Assembly (NCBI RefSeq): GCF_024448165.1
Contig: NZ_JAMOLN010000011.1
Location: 1-64,000 of the forward strand
Reading direction: 5' to 3'
DNA: 64,000 bases
From: Streptomyces longispororuber
GTDB lineage: Bacteria; Actinomycetota; Actinomycetes; Streptomycetales; Streptomycetaceae
The notes below the pieces were generated by a model. It made no database searches. It had not been told where the DNA came from and worked only from the letters and a program-made list of their open reading frames with translations. The position numbers and the translations under genes were made by a program. Positions 1-8,235 of this stretch are shown here, piece by piece (positions within the stretch are counted from its first letter, which is position 1; the number at the start of each line of letters is the position of its first letter).

Positions 1-50
1 CGCACCTCTCCGGCGGTTGAGGGGGGCGGGGCCGGGGCGTCCGGGCGCGG

Positions 51-785
51 TCAGCGCTGTGCCATGAACTCCTCGAACGACCGCTTCCCCACCGCCCGTT
101 CGGGCGTCAGGTGCCCGCCCTCGCGAAACGCCCGGTACGTCTTCCCCGCCAGCGGGACGCTGAGCACCGCCCGCTTCTTCCCCGTCGCCCTGAGATACGT
201 ACGGGCCAGTTCCTCGAACGTGCGCACCTCGGGGCCGCCCATGTCCGCCACCCGTCCCGCCGGCGGCCGCAGCGCCAGCTCGGCCAGCCGGTCGGCCACT
301 TCGGACACCTCGATCGGCTGGTCGCCGACGCCCGCGGGCAGCAGCATCACCGGCAGCTTGGCGAAGCCCCGCAGGACGCCGCGGACCAGGTCGTGGAACT
401 GGGTCGTGCGCAGCACCGTCCAGCCGAGCCCCGACTCCTCGACCAGCCGCTCCACCGCGTGCTTGGTCCGGTAGTAGCCGAACGGCACCCGGTCCACGCC
501 GACGATCGAGATGTAGACGAGGTGCCCCACGCCCGCCCGGCGCGCGGCCGCGATCAGGTTCGCCGCGGCCTTCTCGTCGCCGCCGGTCTGCGTCGACGCG
601 CAGTGCACGATCACGTCCACGTCCGCCACGGCCAGGTCCAGGCCGGGACCGCCCTTGCGCAGGTCCACGGCGTACGGCTGCGCGTGCCTGCTCAGCACCC
701 GCACCTCGTGCTCCGTCGCGCGCAGCCGCTCGGTGACGAGCCGGCCGAGCGTGCCGGTTCCGCCGGTCACCAGGATCGTGGTCAT
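51..785 (-). CDS. NAD(P)-binding NmrA/epimerase-like oxidoreductase, ECF41 partner
   Basis: A 244-residue atypical short-chain dehydrogenase/epimerase-like protein. The Rossmann motif GGTGTLG is at residues 8-14, the NAD-fold marker DVIVHCAS at 57-64, and Tyr104-x3-Lys108 matches the SDR catalytic pair. It is probably cytosolic, with no signal peptide or membrane segment. Length fits NmrA-like reductases. It lies 115 bp downstream of a same-strand ECF41 sigma factor, and the gap carries a TGTCACA -35 element. In the ECF41 family such linked oxidoreductase or epimerase genes are the usual targets of the sigma factor, so this is probably the regulated output. The start at 785 has AAGGAG 11 bases upstream, slightly long spacing. 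The substrate cannot be told. Confidence 0.85.
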   Translation of the reverse strand: MTTILVTGGTGTLGRLVTERLRATEHEVRVLSRHAQPYAVDLRKGGPGLDLAVADVDVIVHCASTQTGGDEKAAANLIAAARRAGVGHLVYISIVGVDRVPFGYYRTKHAVERLVEESGLGWTVLRTTQFHDLVRGVLRGFAKLPVMLLPAGVGDQPIEVSEVADRLAELALRPPAGRVADMGGPEVRTFEELARTYLRATGKKRAVLSVPLAGKTYRAFREGGHLTPERAVGKRSFEEFMAQR

Positions 786-845
786 CGCCGCATCAGCTCC
801 TTCGGGCCGGGGCGCCCCCTCGTGGAACGCCCGCCGACAACTGAG

Positions 846-872
846 AACCGGCGAGCCCGCGGAAATGTGACA
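846..872 (-). promoter_or_regulatory. Candidate ECF41 promoter for the reductase gene
   Basis: On the minus strand TGTCACA (872-866) is followed by 15 bases and CGGTTCTC (from 850). The ECF41 consensus, as I remember it, is TGTCACA, about 16 bases, then CGTC. The -35 is an exact match. The -10 matches loosely (CGGT). It sits between the sigma gene and the reductase gene, oriented to transcribe the latter. Confidence 0.6.
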
Positions 873-900
873 ACCGCGGGAGATCCCTTCCCGGACGCTC

Positions 901-1836
901 TCAGCCGGAGGTCAGCTGCCGGGCCATGAAAGCAAGTTTGTCCGGGTTCAGCACGGTGCGCGCAGCCGCCACCACTCCGCCGCGCACCTCGAACGTGACG
1001 ACCGCGAACAGGGTGTCCCCGTGCCGGGCGACGAGCCCGGTGTCCCCGTTGACCTCGGCGACCGTGAGCTCCATGCCGTCGAGGTACCGCTCGGCGATGC
1101 CCTCCAGGAACCGCAGCACCTTCACGCGCCCCTCGACGGGCCTGCGCGCGGCGGTGACCTTGCCGCCGCCGTCGCCCCACCACAGGACGTCCGCGGCGAG
1201 GACCGTCTCCAGGTGCGCCAGATCGCCCTCGCGGGCCGCGTCGACGAACGCCTCCACCAGCTCCCGGCGGACCCGCTCCGACGGCTCGAACCGGGCCTCG
1301 TCGGCCGCCAGCCGGGACACCGAACGCCGGTACAGCTGGCGGCAGTTGGCCTCGCCGAGGTCGAGCACCCCGGCGATCTCCCGGTACCCGTACGCGAACG
1401 CCTCCCGCAGTACGTACACCGCCCGCTCGGTCGGGGTGAGGCGCTCCAGGAGGACGAGCAGCGCGGCGGAGACCGAGTCGCGCTGCTCGGCCGACTCCAG
1501 CGGACCGAGCACGCCGTCCGCGGTGAGAACGGGCTCGGGCAGCCAGGGGCCCGCGTACCGCTCTCGCTGTACGCGGGCCGAGGTGAGGCGGTTGAGGCAG
1601 AGGTTCGTGACGACCTTGGCGAGCCAGGCCCCGGACTGCTCGACGGAGCCCGGCTCGGTGGCACGGAACCGCAGGTACGCGTCCTGCACCGTGTCCTGCG
1701 CCTCCTCGGCGGAGCCGAGCATGCGGTAGGCGAGCCCGAACATGCGCGGGCGGTGCCGCTCGAACTCGGCGGTCCGGCCGGTGCTGCGGGCGCTGTCGGT
1801 GCTGTCGGTGCTGTCGGTCTGGCGTGCCGTCGTCAC
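901..1836 (-). CDS. RNA polymerase sigma factor, ECF41 (SigJ-like) with fused C-terminal domain
   Basis: A 311-residue ECF sigma factor. Sigma2 occupies roughly residues 25-90 and sigma4 about 120-180, with the helix-turn-helix near YREIAGVLDLGEANCRQLYRR. A SnoaL-like domain of about 120 residues follows. The three ECF41 signature motifs are all readable: WLPEP (98-102) in the linker, DGGGK (222-226) and NPDKL (297-301) in the C-terminal domain. In ECF41 proteins this domain replaces a separate anti-sigma factor and tunes activity. No anti-sigma gene is adjacent, which fits. The N-terminus carries a short (DST)n run (residues 8-16) coded by a GTCGGTGCT tandem repeat. The downstream NmrA-like gene is the probable target. 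Confidence 0.93.
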   Translation of the reverse strand: MTTARQTDSTDSTDSARSTGRTAEFERHRPRMFGLAYRMLGSAEEAQDTVQDAYLRFRATEPGSVEQSGAWLAKVVTNLCLNRLTSARVQRERYAGPWLPEPVLTADGVLGPLESAEQRDSVSAALLVLLERLTPTERAVYVLREAFAYGYREIAGVLDLGEANCRQLYRRSVSRLAADEARFEPSERVRRELVEAFVDAAREGDLAHLETVLAADVLWWGDGGGKVTAARRPVEGRVKVLRFLEGIAERYLDGMELTVAEVNGDTGLVARHGDTLFAVVTFEVRGGVVAAARTVLNPDKLAFMARQLTSG

Positions 1837-1866
1837 GTCCTCAGCCTGCCAGAACGGGTGGCCGGG

Positions 1867-4188
1867 TCAGCAGGCCCCCTGGTCCTGCCAGACGCCCCAG
1901 TCACCCGTCGTCCCGGGCTCCTCGCCCTTCGTCCACCACTTCGCCTTCCAGGAGCGGCCGTCGTGCGCGACGACGGTGCCGCTGCCGTACTCGGCGGTGG
2001 CCGTCCACTCCGGGGCGGTGCAGGTTCCCCCGCCGGGCGTGGGCGTCGGCGTCGGCGTGCCCGATCCGGTGCCCGGATCCACGACGCTCGTGCCGCGCGC
2101 CAGGTCACCGGCGAGCGCGTACGTCGTCCCGCCGAACGTCACCGTCCAGTTGGAGGGCGTCGACACCGGCAGGTAGTACACGAAGTCGAGCGTCACCGAG
2201 GCGCCGGGGGCCAGTGTCTGCCAGGTCGGCAGCTTCAGCGAGACGCGGTGGTAGTCGCCCTTCAGGCCGCCCACGTTGCTGCCACTGTGGTCGCTGCGCA
2301 CGATCGTCGTGCCGAACCCGGACTGGTCCTTGGCGTTGGCCGGCGCCGACGTGCCGTAGTCGAACTGGAACTCCGTGCCGCCGGGCAGCGTCGCCTTCGT
2401 GTTGTTGGTGATCTTCACCTTGGGCGAGATCGGGTAGTTGGAGTCGCCCAGCGGGAACTCGCCGAAGCTCACGTCGATGTCCAGCGCCTCGGCCGGCAGG
2501 TCGATCGTCGAACGCTTCGCGCCGTACGGCTTCGCGGACTTGAACGCGTCGTAGAGCGTGGAGGTCAGGGTGTCACCCGGCTCGTACTGGCCCTTGGCGG
2601 CGTTCCACCCGTAGTCGCCCGCGAGCTCCCAGATCATCGTGCCGCCGATGCCCCGGTCGGCGACGTAGGCCGCCTTCGCGGCCACCGACTGCTCGTCCTC
2701 CGTCGACAGGAACACCTTCTTCTCGGCGTTCCACAGCCAGGGCGCGACGAGCGTGGAGTCGTAGTTGCGCTGGTAGGTCCCGGTGAGCTTCGTGTCGGCG
2801 GGGAAGCCGTACTCCGTCACGTAGTCCCCGACGATCCCCTTCTCCAGGTTCTTCGCGTGCCACATCGGGTTGGAGCCGGCCGGGGCCTCCTTGCCGTTCG
2901 TGTCGAGATCGTGCCAGAGGTTGTCGATGCCGACGGCGCCGTCCCCGCACTTCGTCAGCCCCGCCCCGGCCGGACAGTCCGTGGCCGGCGCCCTGCCCCA
3001 CAGCCCCGCCGTGCCGCCCTGCACGTTCTTGAACCCCCGGGTGTAGTACGGGAGTCCGATGTTGATGCGGCCGGCCGGCATCGAGCCGCGGAAGTAGTGG
3101 TACGCCCAGTCGGTGTTCAGATAGCCGATCCCGCCGTACTGGGACGTCGAGTACACCCCCGCCGAGGCGAGCTCGGCGTCCTTGCCGTCGTCGAACAGCG
3201 AGGCGTTCGGGCCGACGTACTCGTTCCAGGCGCCGTGCAGGTCGTACGACATGATGTTGACGTAGTCCAGGTACTTCTGGACCTGGAAGGTCTCCATGCC
3301 GCGCAGCAGGTACCCGGACGACGGAGCCGCCACCGACAGCAGATAGTGCTTGCCGTCGGCCGCGCCGGCCCGGTCCAGCTTCTCGCGCAGCGTCTTCATC
3401 AGCGCCGCGTAGCCCTTCACCAGACCGGCGCGGCGGGCGTTGGCGAGGGACTGGTCGAGCGGATTGCCCGCGTCCTTCATCGTGGTCGGGTACTCGTAGT
3501 CGATGTCGACGCCGTTGAATCCGTACTTCTCGACGAACGCGACCGCCGAGTCGGCGAACGTGTCGATGCCCGGCTGGTTGACGCTGCCGTCGGCGTTCGT
3601 CGCCATCGAGTAGAAGCCGCCCGAGTCGACGCGCTTGCCGTCGTCGCCGAAGTAGCCGCCCGTCTCGGCCCAACCGCCCACCGAGATCAGGGTCTTGACG
3701 TTCGGGTGCTGCTTCTTGAACTTGGTGAGCAGATTGAAGTGGCCCTTGTAGGGGAGGTCCGGGTCCATCTCCGCGCCCGCGACGCCCGGCCAGGTCATGC
3801 CCGTCGCGGCGTTCTTCGCGGAGTCGGCGCCGACCGAGATCCGGTTGCCCGAATCGACGTGCGCGAAGGCGTAGTTGAGGTGGGTGACCTTGTCCCACGG
3901 GATGTCGGACGCGAGGTAGGCGGGCGTCCCGTCCTGCCCGGTGCGCCAGCCCGTGAAGTAGCCGATGACGCGGCGCTGGTGGTCCGCGCCCATCTTCTCG
4001 CGGCCGTCCGTGTCGTAGACCGAGCAGTAGGGGACCGAGACGCCGGGGGTCTCGTACAGGCCGTCGGGGCGACAGGACTCCTGGTCCGCGGCCTGCGACG
4101 CGGTCGCGGGCAGCGAGGCGAGCAGCAGGCCCGCGACGGCGGCCGCTCCGGCGAGCAGGGCCGGTCTGGGTGGTCTGGGGAACGGCAC
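1867..4188 (-). CDS. Secreted family 18 chitinase with chitin-binding domain
   Basis: A 773-residue secreted GH18 chitinase that hydrolyses chitin outside the cell. The signal peptide is about residues 1-33 (arginine-rich start, alanine/leucine core, ATASQA-type cleavage). The GH18 barrel spans roughly 70-550: SVGGW begins at 169, and the catalytic DxDxE is D228, D230, E232, with E232 the proton donor. A beta-sandwich module follows (about 570-710), then a Thr/Pro linker and a C-terminal CBM5/12-type domain (about 722-773, paired cysteines, aromatic WWTKG). The upstream region has two 12-bp direct repeats around a good -35, as in classical Streptomyces chitinase promoters, so chitin or N-acetylglucosamine control is expected. 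It is not in an operon. Confidence 0.95.
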   Translation of the reverse strand: MPFPRPPRPALLAGAAAVAGLLLASLPATASQAADQESCRPDGLYETPGVSVPYCSVYDTDGREKMGADHQRRVIGYFTGWRTGQDGTPAYLASDIPWDKVTHLNYAFAHVDSGNRISVGADSAKNAATGMTWPGVAGAEMDPDLPYKGHFNLLTKFKKQHPNVKTLISVGGWAETGGYFGDDGKRVDSGGFYSMATNADGSVNQPGIDTFADSAVAFVEKYGFNGVDIDYEYPTTMKDAGNPLDQSLANARRAGLVKGYAALMKTLREKLDRAGAADGKHYLLSVAAPSSGYLLRGMETFQVQKYLDYVNIMSYDLHGAWNEYVGPNASLFDDGKDAELASAGVYSTSQYGGIGYLNTDWAYHYFRGSMPAGRINIGLPYYTRGFKNVQGGTAGLWGRAPATDCPAGAGLTKCGDGAVGIDNLWHDLDTNGKEAPAGSNPMWHAKNLEKGIVGDYVTEYGFPADTKLTGTYQRNYDSTLVAPWLWNAEKKVFLSTEDEQSVAAKAAYVADRGIGGTMIWELAGDYGWNAAKGQYEPGDTLTSTLYDAFKSAKPYGAKRSTIDLPAEALDIDVSFGEFPLGDSNYPISPKVKITNNTKATLPGGTEFQFDYGTSAPANAKDQSGFGTTIVRSDHSGSNVGGLKGDYHRVSLKLPTWQTLAPGASVTLDFVYYLPVSTPSNWTVTFGGTTYALAGDLARGTSVVDPGTGSGTPTPTPTPGGGTCTAPEWTATAEYGSGTVVAHDGRSWKAKWWTKGEEPGTTGDWGVWQDQGAC

Positions 4189-4248
4189 GGCGGTTCCTCC
4201 CGGGGAAGGGATCGGTGGTGCACGGCTGGAGTTGCGAGGGTTGCGAGG

Positions 4249-4290
4249 AACCTAAGAGGACTAGACCACGCCGTCAATAGGTCTGTACCA
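4249..4290 (-). promoter_or_regulatory. Chitinase promoter with two DasR/ChiR-type 12-bp repeats
   Basis: On the minus strand TGGTACAGACCT (4290-4279) and TGGTCTAGTCCT (4268-4257) are direct repeats separated by 10 bp. Each resembles half or more of the dre consensus TGGTCTAGACCA. A -35 TTGACG (4277-4272) lies between them. A -10 TAGGTT (4254-4249) follows after a 17-bp spacer, so the downstream repeat fills the spacer. This is the arrangement known for Streptomyces chitinase genes and predicts repression by DasR and/or control by a ChiS/ChiR system. Confidence 0.85.
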
Positions 4291-4436
4291 ATCTCAACGA
4301 TCCGCCCGGAGGGCCGAGTTGGCGCCGTATTCCCGGCCGCGCCCGAAAACCATCGAAGCGGGCTGTGAGTCAGCCCACAGCATTCGCATGCATGCACATC
4401 GATCGGACGTGGCACACTGGCCCTGTACCAGAAGCA

Positions 4437-4563
4437 GCGCACTCCGGGGTCGGTGAAAGTCCGAACCGGCGGTTACAGTCCGCGACCCGGTCACGTCCAG
4501 TGACCGGTTGACCAGGTGAAATTCCTGGACCGACGGTTAAAGTCCGGATGGGAGGCAGTGCGC
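4437..4563 (+). promoter_or_regulatory. FMN riboswitch (RFN element)
   Basis: Conserved RFN blocks are readable in order: GGTCGGTGAAAGTCCG, ACCGGCGGTTACAGTCCGCGA, a variable stem, GGTGAAATTCCTGGACCGACGG (with TTAAAGTCCGGA), and GGATGGGAGGCAG. The closing P1 helix pairs GCGCACT (4437-4443) with AGTGCGC (4557-4563). It lies 160 bases before ribE and in the same orientation. FMN binding is expected to lower expression of the whole rib operon. With GC-rich actinomycete leaders either translational or transcriptional control is possible. Confidence 0.96.
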
Positions 4564-4722
4564 GGCGGGCGGGCACCCAGTGTGCGCGTCGCCGTCTGTT
4601 CCGGGCACCCGACGGGTGTCCCGCTCTCGGCGTCGTCGCTCCCGGTGTCGTCGCCCGTACGTTCTGTCGTCGTCGTACGACAGTGCCCCGGAGTCTGTGC
4701 CCGTAGAGGGAGGACCCGGGAA

Positions 4723-5373
4723 GTGTTCACCGGAATCGTCGAAGAGCTGGGCGAGATCACGGCCGTCGAGAACCTCGGCGACCCGGTTGAGGCGTCCCGC
4801 TTCCGCGTTCGCGGACCCGTCGTCACCGAAGGCGCCAAGCACGGTGACTCCATCGCCGTCAACGGTGTCTGTCTCACCGTCGTCGAGCACGACGGGGACG
4901 AGTTCACGGCGGACGTCATGGCCGAGACCCTCAAGCGCTCCAGCCTCGGCGCGCTCACCGCGGGCTCCCGCGTCAACCTCGAACGCCCGATGATCGCCGA
5001 CGGCCGCTTCGGCGGACACGTCGTGCAGGGCCACGTCGACGGCACCGGCACCATCGTCGAGCGCACCCCCTCCGAGCACTGGGAGATCGTCAAGATCTCG
5101 CTCCCCGCCGGACTGGCCAGGTACGTCGTCGAGAAGGGGTCGATCACGGTCGACGGCGTCAGCCTGACCGTCGTCGACGCCGCCGACGACCACTTCACCA
5201 TCAGCCTCATCCCCACCACCCTCGCGCTGACCACGCTCGGCCTCAAGAAGGCGGGCGACCCGGTCAACCTCGAGGTCGACGTCATCGCGAAGTACGTCGA
5301 GCGCATGCTCGGCGACCGGATCGGTTCCCACGGCTCCAACGGCTCCAACGGCACTGACGGGGGCACCAAGTGA
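4723..5373 (+). CDS. ribE: Riboflavin synthase alpha subunit
   Basis: A 216-residue riboflavin synthase, converting two 6,7-dimethyl-8-ribityllumazine molecules to riboflavin and a pyrimidine. Two lumazine-binding barrels are visible, marked by VNGVCLTVV and VDGVSLTVV. The GTG start at 4723 gives the family's [10 protein letters not shown] beginning and follows GAGGGAGGA. A longer in-frame opening from 4516 runs through the riboswitch and is rejected. The C-terminus has a short Gly-Ser-Asn repeat tail. The stop overlaps the next start (GTGA), so translation is coupled to ribM. It is the first gene of the FMN-controlled operon. The gene is called ribB or ribC in some naming schemes. Confidence 0.96.
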   Translation: MFTGIVEELGEITAVENLGDPVEASRFRVRGPVVTEGAKHGDSIAVNGVCLTVVEHDGDEFTADVMAETLKRSSLGALTAGSRVNLERPMIADGRFGGHVVQGHVDGTGTIVERTPSEHWEIVKISLPAGLARYVVEKGSITVDGVSLTVVDAADDHFTISLIPTTLALTTLGLKKAGDPVNLEVDVIAKYVERMLGDRIGSHGSNGSNGTDGGTK

Positions 5374-6020
5374 ACTGGCTCAACTCCGAGGCCTTCACGA
5401 TCTTCGGCCAGCACATCCTCTGGTCCGACATGATCGGCAACGTGATCGGCCTGATCGCCCTCGCGCTCGGCTGGCGCCGCTCCATCTGGACGTGGCCCGC
5501 CCAGCTCGTCTCCGGCGCGATCCTGCTCACCGCCTTCGCCACCGCCCACCTCTCGGGCAGTGCGGGCAAGCAGCTCGTCGTCATCGTCGTCGCCCTGTTC
5601 GGCTGGTGGCAGTGGAACCGCGGCAAGGGCAAGGCGCAGGACGGCTCCATCGCCGTCCGCTTCGCCAGCTGGCGCGAGCGCGGCGTCCTGGTCGGCGCCG
5701 CCGCCGTCGGCACGCTCGCCGTGGGCGGCCTGTTCACCGCGTTCCCCGAGCTGTCCTGGGACCCGTGGCCGGACGCGTACATCTTCGTCGGCACGATCGT
5801 CGCCATGTACGCCCAGGCCCGCGGCATGGTCGAGTTCTGGTTCGCCTGGCTCCTGGTCGACGCGGTCGGCGTCCCGCTGAACTTCGCCAACGGCTTCGCC
5901 TTCTCCGGCTTCGTCTACGTCATCTACGGCGCGCTCGTCCTCTGGGGCATGCGCGACTGGTGGCTGCGGTCCCGCGCGGCCGCGGCCCCCGCCCCTGCGC
6001 TCGAAGGAGCCCACGCATGA
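5370..6020 (+). CDS. ribM: RibM-type riboflavin transporter (PnuC family)
   Basis: A 216-residue membrane protein of the PnuC (nicotinamide mononucleotide transporter) family with about seven hydrophobic segments and an aromatic WQWNRGKG motif typical of the family. In Streptomyces and Corynebacterium, PnuC-like proteins inside FMN-riboswitch operons are RibM, a facilitator for riboflavin uptake. The order ribE-ribM-ribBA-ribH matches the known S. davaonensis cluster. Both ends overlap neighbours by 4 bp (GTGA at the start, ATGA at the end). It is therefore co-translated and would be repressed together with biosynthesis when flavin is plentiful. Nicotinamide riboside transport is the alternative, made unlikely by context. 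Confidence 0.9.
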   Translation: MNWLNSEAFTIFGQHILWSDMIGNVIGLIALALGWRRSIWTWPAQLVSGAILLTAFATAHLSGSAGKQLVVIVVALFGWWQWNRGKGKAQDGSIAVRFASWRERGVLVGAAAVGTLAVGGLFTAFPELSWDPWPDAYIFVGTIVAMYAQARGMVEFWFAWLLVDAVGVPLNFANGFAFSGFVYVIYGALVLWGMRDWWLRSRAAAAPAPALEGAHA

Positions 6021-7306
6021 GCACGGCAGCCCACCTGTACGAGGTCACCGACGACACCGACCTCACGCTCGACCCGATCGAGCAGGCCCTCCGCGACATC
6101 GCCGCCGGCCGCCCCGTCGTGGTCGTCGACGACGAGGACCGGGAGAACGAGGGCGACCTCGTCGTCGCCGCCGAGATGATCACCCCCGAGATCGTCGCCT
6201 TCATGATGAGCGAGTGCCGCGGCCTGATCTGCGCCCCCATGGAGGGCGACGAGCTCGACCGGCTCGACCTCCCGCAGATGGTCGACGACAACACCGAGTC
6301 GATGAAGACGGCCTTCACCGTCTCCGTCGACGCCTCCGGCGCCCACGGCGTCACCACCGGCATCTCCGCCGCCGACCGCGCCACGACGCTCCGGCTGCTC
6401 GCCTCCGGCGAGGCACAGCCGGGCGACCTCGTCCGGCCCGGCCACATCTTCCCGCTGCGCGCCAGGCCCGGCGGCGTCCTCGTCCGCAACGGCCACACCG
6501 AGGCCGCCGTCGACCTCGCCCGGCTCGCGGGCCTGCGCCCGGCCGGCGCCATCGTCGAGATCGCCGGCGAGGACGGCGTCATGCTGCGGCTGCCCGAGCT
6601 CGTCCCGTTCGCCCGCAAGCACGGCCTGACGATCATCTCCATCGAGGACCTGATCGCCTACCGCCGCTCGTCCGAGCCCACGGTCAAGCGCGAGGCCACC
6701 GTCCAGCTCCCCACCGCCTTCGGCGAGTTCACGGCCTACGGCTACCGCTCCACGGTCGACGGCGTCGAGCACGTCGCCCTCGTCCACGGCGAGATCGGCG
6801 ACGGTGCCGACGTCCTCGCCCGGATCCACTCCGAGTGCCTCACCGGCGACGTCTTCCACTCGCTGCGCTGCGACTGCGGCCCCCAGCTGGAGGAGTCCAT
6901 GCGCCGCATCGTCGAGGCGGGCCGCGGCGTCGTCGTCTATCTGCGCGGCCACGAGGGCCGCGGCATCGGCCTGCTGTCCAAGCTGCGCGCGTACGAGCTC
7001 CAGGAGCAGGGCCGCGACACCCTCGACGCCAACCTGGAACTCGGCCTGCCCGCCGACGCCCGCGACTACGCGGCCGGCGCCCAGATCCTCGCCGACCTCG
7101 GCGTGCGCGACCTGCGCCTGCTGACCAACAACCCCGACAAGGTCGACGCCCTCACCCGGCACGGCCTCAAGGTCACCGCCCGCGAGCCGATGCCGATCAC
7201 GGCGGGCGAGCACAACCTCCGGTACCTGCGCACCAAGCGGGACCGGATGGGCCACGACCTGCCGTGGCTGGACGCGCCCCGCACGTCGGCCTGCAGCAAC
7301 CAGTAG
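6017..7306 (+). CDS. ribBA: Bifunctional DHBP synthase / GTP cyclohydrolase II
   Basis: A 429-residue fusion of two committed riboflavin enzymes. The N-terminal half makes 3,4-dihydroxy-2-butanone 4-phosphate from ribulose 5-phosphate and contains [10 protein letters not shown]. The C-terminal half is GTP cyclohydrolase II with the zinc-ligand pattern [20 protein letters not shown] and the substrate loop [12 protein letters not shown]. The ATG at 6017 overlaps the ribM stop and gives the expected length, while the same frame is open far upstream without meaning. Named ribA or ribAB in some strains. The C-terminus ends ...ACSNQ followed by three in-frame TAG codons inside a small tandem repeat. 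Confidence 0.96.
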   Translation: MSTAAHLYEVTDDTDLTLDPIEQALRDIAAGRPVVVVDDEDRENEGDLVVAAEMITPEIVAFMMSECRGLICAPMEGDELDRLDLPQMVDDNTESMKTAFTVSVDASGAHGVTTGISAADRATTLRLLASGEAQPGDLVRPGHIFPLRARPGGVLVRNGHTEAAVDLARLAGLRPAGAIVEIAGEDGVMLRLPELVPFARKHGLTIISIEDLIAYRRSSEPTVKREATVQLPTAFGEFTAYGYRSTVDGVEHVALVHGEIGDGADVLARIHSECLTGDVFHSLRCDCGPQLEESMRRIVEAGRGVVVYLRGHEGRGIGLLSKLRAYELQEQGRDTLDANLELGLPADARDYAAGAQILADLGVRDLRLLTNNPDKVDALTRHGLKVTAREPMPITAGEHNLRYLRTKRDRMGHDLPWLDAPRTSACSNQ

Positions 7307-7333
7307 TTCGACCAGTAGTTCAACCAGTAGTTC
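7299..7333 (+). repeat. 12-bp tandem repeat carrying three in-frame amber stops
   Basis: ACCAGTAGTTC is repeated three times with a 12-bp period (starts 7299, 7311, 7323). The first copy contains the ribBA stop. Because the period is a multiple of three, TAG recurs in frame at 7316 and 7328. It lies in the 76-bp gap before ribH. Confidence 0.9.
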
Positions 7334-7382
7334 CTGACTCCTGACCCCCTTAATTCATCTACGTACGTACGAGGAGAAGCGC

Positions 7383-7868
7383 GTGAGCGGCAAGGGTGCA
7401 CCCGAACTGAGCGTGAAGAACTGCGGCGACCTGCGCGTGGCCGTCATCGCCGCCCAGTGGCACGAGAAGGTCATGGACGGGCTCGTCGACGGAGCGCTGC
7501 GCGCCCTGAACGAGCTGGGCATCAGCGAGCCCACCGTCCTGCGCGTCCCCGGCAGCTTCGAGCTGCCCGTCGTCGCCAAGGTCCTCGCGGGCCGCGGCTA
7601 CGACGCGATCGTCGCGCTCGGCGTCGTCATCCGCGGCGGCACCCCGCACTTCGAGTACGTGTGCCAGGGCGTGACCAACGGACTGACCCAGGTCTCCGTC
7701 GACACCGGCGTTCCGATCGGCTTCGGCGTGCTGACCTGCGACACCGAGGAGCAGGCGCTCGACCGCGCGGGCATCGAGGGCTCGAACGAGGACAAGGGCC
7801 ACGAAGCGGTCACCGCGGCCGTCGCCACCGCGACCACGCTGCGTACCGTCTCCGAGCCCTGGCGTTAA
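7383..7868 (+). CDS. ribH: 6,7-dimethyl-8-ribityllumazine synthase
   Basis: A 161-residue lumazine synthase that condenses the pyrimidine intermediate with dihydroxybutanone phosphate and forms icosahedral or pentameric cages. Family marks are [33 protein letters not shown] with the catalytic histidine, and [15 protein letters not shown]. The start is GTG at 7383, after GAGGAGAAGCG. It is the last gene of the riboflavin operon, 76 bp after ribBA, and supplies the substrate of RibE. No terminator is obvious before hisE, whose own -10 lies only 20 bases downstream. Confidence 0.96.
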   Translation: MSGKGAPELSVKNCGDLRVAVIAAQWHEKVMDGLVDGALRALNELGISEPTVLRVPGSFELPVVAKVLAGRGYDAIVALGVVIRGGTPHFEYVCQGVTNGLTQVSVDTGVPIGFGVLTCDTEEQALDRAGIEGSNEDKGHEAVTAAVATATTLRTVSEPWR

Positions 7869-7887
7869 GGGGTGCGGGAGAGCCGCG

Positions 7888-7893
7888 TAAAGT
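7888..7893 (+). promoter_or_regulatory. -10 element TAAAGT just upstream of hisE
   Basis: TAAAGT at 7888-7893 ends 10 bases before the hisE ATG, with no Shine-Dalgarno sequence in the gap. The spacing predicts a transcript starting at or within a few bases of the start codon, that is a leaderless or nearly leaderless hisE mRNA, common in Streptomyces. No convincing -35 was found. Confidence 0.45.
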
Positions 7894-7903
7894 AGACGCC
7901 ACC

Positions 7904-8176
7904 ATGTCCAATAAGACGTTCGAGGAGCTCTTCACCGAGCTCCAGCAGAAGGCCGCCACGGGCGACCCCGCCACTTCCCGCACCGCAGAGCTGGTCGGCA
8001 AGGGCGTCCATGCCATCGGCAAGAAGGTCGTCGAGGAGGCCGCCGAAGTCTGGATGGCCGCCGAGTACGAGGGCAAGGAAGCCGCCGCCGAGGAGATCTC
8101 GCAGCTCCTGTACCACGTCCAGGTGATGATGGTCGCCCGCGGCATCTCCCTCGACGACGTGTACGCGCACCTCTGA
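7904..8176 (+). CDS. hisE: Phosphoribosyl-ATP pyrophosphohydrolase
   Basis: A 90-residue cytosolic MazG-fold enzyme, the second step of histidine synthesis (PR-ATP to PR-AMP plus pyrophosphate). The metal-binding pattern is visible in [16 protein letters not shown] and [14 protein letters not shown], the EExxE plus ExxD/H arrangement of all-alpha NTP pyrophosphatases. The ATG at 7904 gives the normal HisE length, while the open frame upstream is a shadow of ribH. hisG follows 59 bp later on the same strand, so the pair is likely one transcript, as in other actinomycetes where hisE-hisG is separate from the main his cluster. Confidence 0.95.
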   Translation: MSNKTFEELFTELQQKAATGDPATSRTAELVGKGVHAIGKKVVEEAAEVWMAAEYEGKEAAAEEISQLLYHVQVMMVARGISLDDVYAHL

Positions 8177-8235
8177 GCCGTACGCCACCCCAGTCAGCCA
8201 GCCCGACCCACCGTCACACAAAGGAATCCGACCTC

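Noticed and set aside
1021..4368. 1115-codon plus-strand open frame over the chitinase
   Set aside because: Antisense to a complete GH18 chitinase with signal peptide and catalytic motif. Composition is shadow-like.
4516..4722. N-terminal extension of ribE
   Set aside because: It would translate the FMN riboswitch. The GTG at 4723 gives the conserved [10 protein letters not shown] start.
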